From positions 1 through 15,299 of the forward strand of contig JACPAV010000061.1 in NCBI GenBank assembly GCA_016180645.1: a stretch of DNA of 15,299 nucleotides, read 5' to 3'. The notes beneath the pieces were generated by a model. The model was given only the letters and a program-made list of their open reading frames with translations, searched no databases and was not told the DNA's origin. This document shows positions 14,444 to 15,299 of the stretch, piece by piece. A program made the translations under genes and the position numbers. The stretch comes from Nitrospirota bacterium (lineage in GTDB: Bacteria; JACPQY01). The number at the start of each line of letters is the position of its first letter. The first letter of the stretch is position 1.

Positions 14444-14635
14444 TTATGTTCCTGTGGCCTTCTGGATCGCTTCCGATTCCACCCGCGCAGCCGGGTCTTC
14501 TGTTTCCGGACTCGGTAAAGTCCGCGCAATCGGCGGGCTCCGAAGAAGCTGAAACACTCGCCCCAGTCTCTCGACCTCGTCGCGACACGGCACCTTCTCG
14601 ATCTCGATTCTCCATGCGTGGGATCTCTTCTTCAT
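14444..14635 (-). CDS. Small hypothetical protein upstream of the recombinase
   Basis: A 63-residue open frame begins MKKRSHAWRIEIEKVPC, continues through the amphipathic DEVERLGRVFQLL and ends in a polar, Pro/Glu-rich tail. It has no signal peptide or membrane segment. The basic start and single short helix are compatible with a small regulatory or DNA-binding protein, but I recognise no family by sequence alone. Its stop lies 16 nt before the recombinase ATG and the two share direction, so they probably form a two-gene unit. GAGAGG about 9 nt upstream is a modest ribosome site. The open frame extends to 14740, but the upstream 35 codons look non-coding. A role as a recombination directionality factor or regulator is only inferred from position. 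Confidence 0.55.
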   Translation of the reverse strand: MKKRSHAWRIEIEKVPCRDEVERLGRVFQLLRSPPIARTLPSPETEDPAARVESEAIQKATGT

Positions 14636-15071
14636 GGCATCGTCCCTCTCGTCCCCCCGCTTGATCCCTCCACCAAGGTTTCTGGAGAAGATCGGACACG
14701 GACGATCCGTTCGTACCCACAACGAAAACGTCACCCACAAGCTCGTCAGAACAGAGCAGGACGCTCCGGAAACCTCTCATGACCCTCCAACTTGCCGGAG
14801 CCGAGGACGGACCGTGTGAAAAGGCTCTAAGATTTCAAACTCAAGGTATGTTTCGATCCCGTGCAGATTTCGCCCTCAACCCGAAAGGAGCGGAACGCTA
14901 CTCTGGCACCCATCCGCGGCGGCCGCGGCCTTCAGTCGGCGTTGATCCCGCGGACAAGCGCCCGTACCTACCTCACGGCTTGATCATCCGGATGCGGTGG
15001 TTACGACGGTCGGCCACGCGCCGCCTGCCGTCAGACTTGATTCTCTTGTACGTCCCGGATACAACCCTGAC

Positions 15072-15218
15072 GTGAGGCCGACCAGACGACAAGTGGAGTT
15101 TCTGATTGAGGTGCTAAAGACTTGGGGCCTTTTGGCCGTTCCTGGGGGCGCCGCAGATTCCGTAATCGACGGGACACGCCGCGGGTGGGACCTAAATATT
15201 CCCACTAATGTACTTTAA
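15072..15218 (+). CDS. Doubtful short open frame, possible gene remnant
   Basis: From GTG 15072 the frame reads MRPTRRQVEFLIEVLKTWGL and ends IPTNVL, 48 residues in all; it is open upstream to 14946. The RRQVEFLIEVLKTWG stretch is helix-like and faintly recalls the TxRQxEFL opening of LexA-type winged helices, but too little follows to claim that. There is no ribosome binding site, and the stop lies inside the next promoter. It may be a decayed C-terminus or chance. Confidence 0.2.
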   Translation: MRPTRRQVEFLIEVLKTWGLLAVPGGAADSVIDGTRRGWDLNIPTNVL

Positions 15219-15259
15219 CATATTCTCCATATCTGCTATGCTCTCCTCAACAAGGAGGG
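15214..15259 (+). promoter_or_regulatory. Promoter and ribosome binding site of the right-edge gene
   Basis: TTTAAC (15214-15219), 17 bp and TATGCT (15237-15242), with TG one base before the -10, make an extended -10 sigma-70-type promoter; TTAACA with a 16-bp spacer is an alternative -35. The predicted leader of about 13 nt carries AAGGAGGG (15252-15259), 3 nt before ATG 15263. This local drop in GC marks a conventional leadered start. Confidence 0.65.
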
Positions 15260-15262
15260 TTC

Positions 15263-15299
15263 ATGGCCAGAACGATTCGGTTGACGCGGCGCGTGCCCG
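15263..15299 (+). CDS. Start of an unidentified gene, cut by the window end
   Basis: Only twelve codons are visible: MARTIRLTRRVP, a strongly basic beginning. The call rests on the perfect AAGGAGGG ribosome site and the promoter upstream, not on homology. Function cannot be assigned; a nucleic-acid-binding protein would fit the charge but is a guess. It diverges from the recombinase unit and may or may not be part of the same element. Confidence 0.6.
   Translation, partial: MARTIRLTRRVP

Larger units (their letters stand above)
14636..15262. other. Mostly non-coding stretch between recombinase unit and right-edge gene
   Basis: About 600 bp with no recognisable complete gene. It contains a 13-bp dyad, ACGGACGATCCGT (about 14698-14710), a 9-mer AGGTATGTT (14844-14852) also found just left of the recombinase gene, and a copy of the CCGCGG-CTTCAG palindromic repeat (14923-14941). 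Near the right edge are an uncertain short open frame ending at 15218 and the promoter of the next gene. I see no promoter I trust for the recombinase unit. Confidence 0.5.

Overview
The window looks like chromosome from a GC-rich (by eye about 60%), Gram-negative-type bacterium. An outer-membrane-style lipoprotein (Cys31 lipobox) supports the cell type, and the stand-alone short ArgA is of the kind found in Deltaproteobacteria and related phyla. Small palindromic repeats fill most gaps between genes, as in many environmental genomes. I cannot name a genus or confidently a phylum.

Layout. Bases 1-251 are repeat-rich non-coding sequence. Two plus-strand genes follow: nfo (endonuclease IV, 252-1133) and a lipoprotein with a six-bladed NHL propeller (1166-3166). 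A convergent gap with a hairpin (3167-3273) separates them from a minus-strand run read right to left: nadK (8933-8061), recN (7899-6202), a short argA-type acetyltransferase (6048-5596), pmbA/tldE (5593-4235) and a PP2C phosphatase (4098-3274). Only argA and pmbA are tightly packed (2 nt apart). The other three gaps each hold a different palindromic element: four small hairpins before recN, a 76-bp dyad over the argA start, and an inverted pair of GC-rich hairpins before the phosphatase. A divergent promoter region (8934-9128) separates nadK from a full-length smc (9129-12713).

Just past smc lies a mobile-element-like segment on the minus strand. It has a 63-codon gene (14635-14444) followed by a large serine recombinase (14427-12782), broken by one frameshift in a G5 tract at 13353-13357. 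Bases 14636-15262 hold little recognisable coding sequence. A clear promoter and ribosome binding site at the right edge launch a new gene cut off by the window end.

How it fits together. nfo, recN and smc serve DNA repair and chromosome maintenance. nadK supplies NADP, ArgA starts arginine synthesis, PmbA processes peptides, and the PP2C enzyme probably reverses Ser/Thr phosphorylation. The most interesting signal is regulatory. The three plus-strand core genes (nfo, NHL lipoprotein, smc) lack a Shine-Dalgarno sequence and share a promoter geometry (-35, 17-bp spacer, -10 of form TAGNNT, then 6-7 nt to ATG) that predicts leaderless mRNAs. The recombinase and the right-edge gene instead have strong AAGGAGG sites, consistent with a different origin. 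I see no CRISPR array, tRNA or rRNA, and no clear new defence or biosynthetic system.
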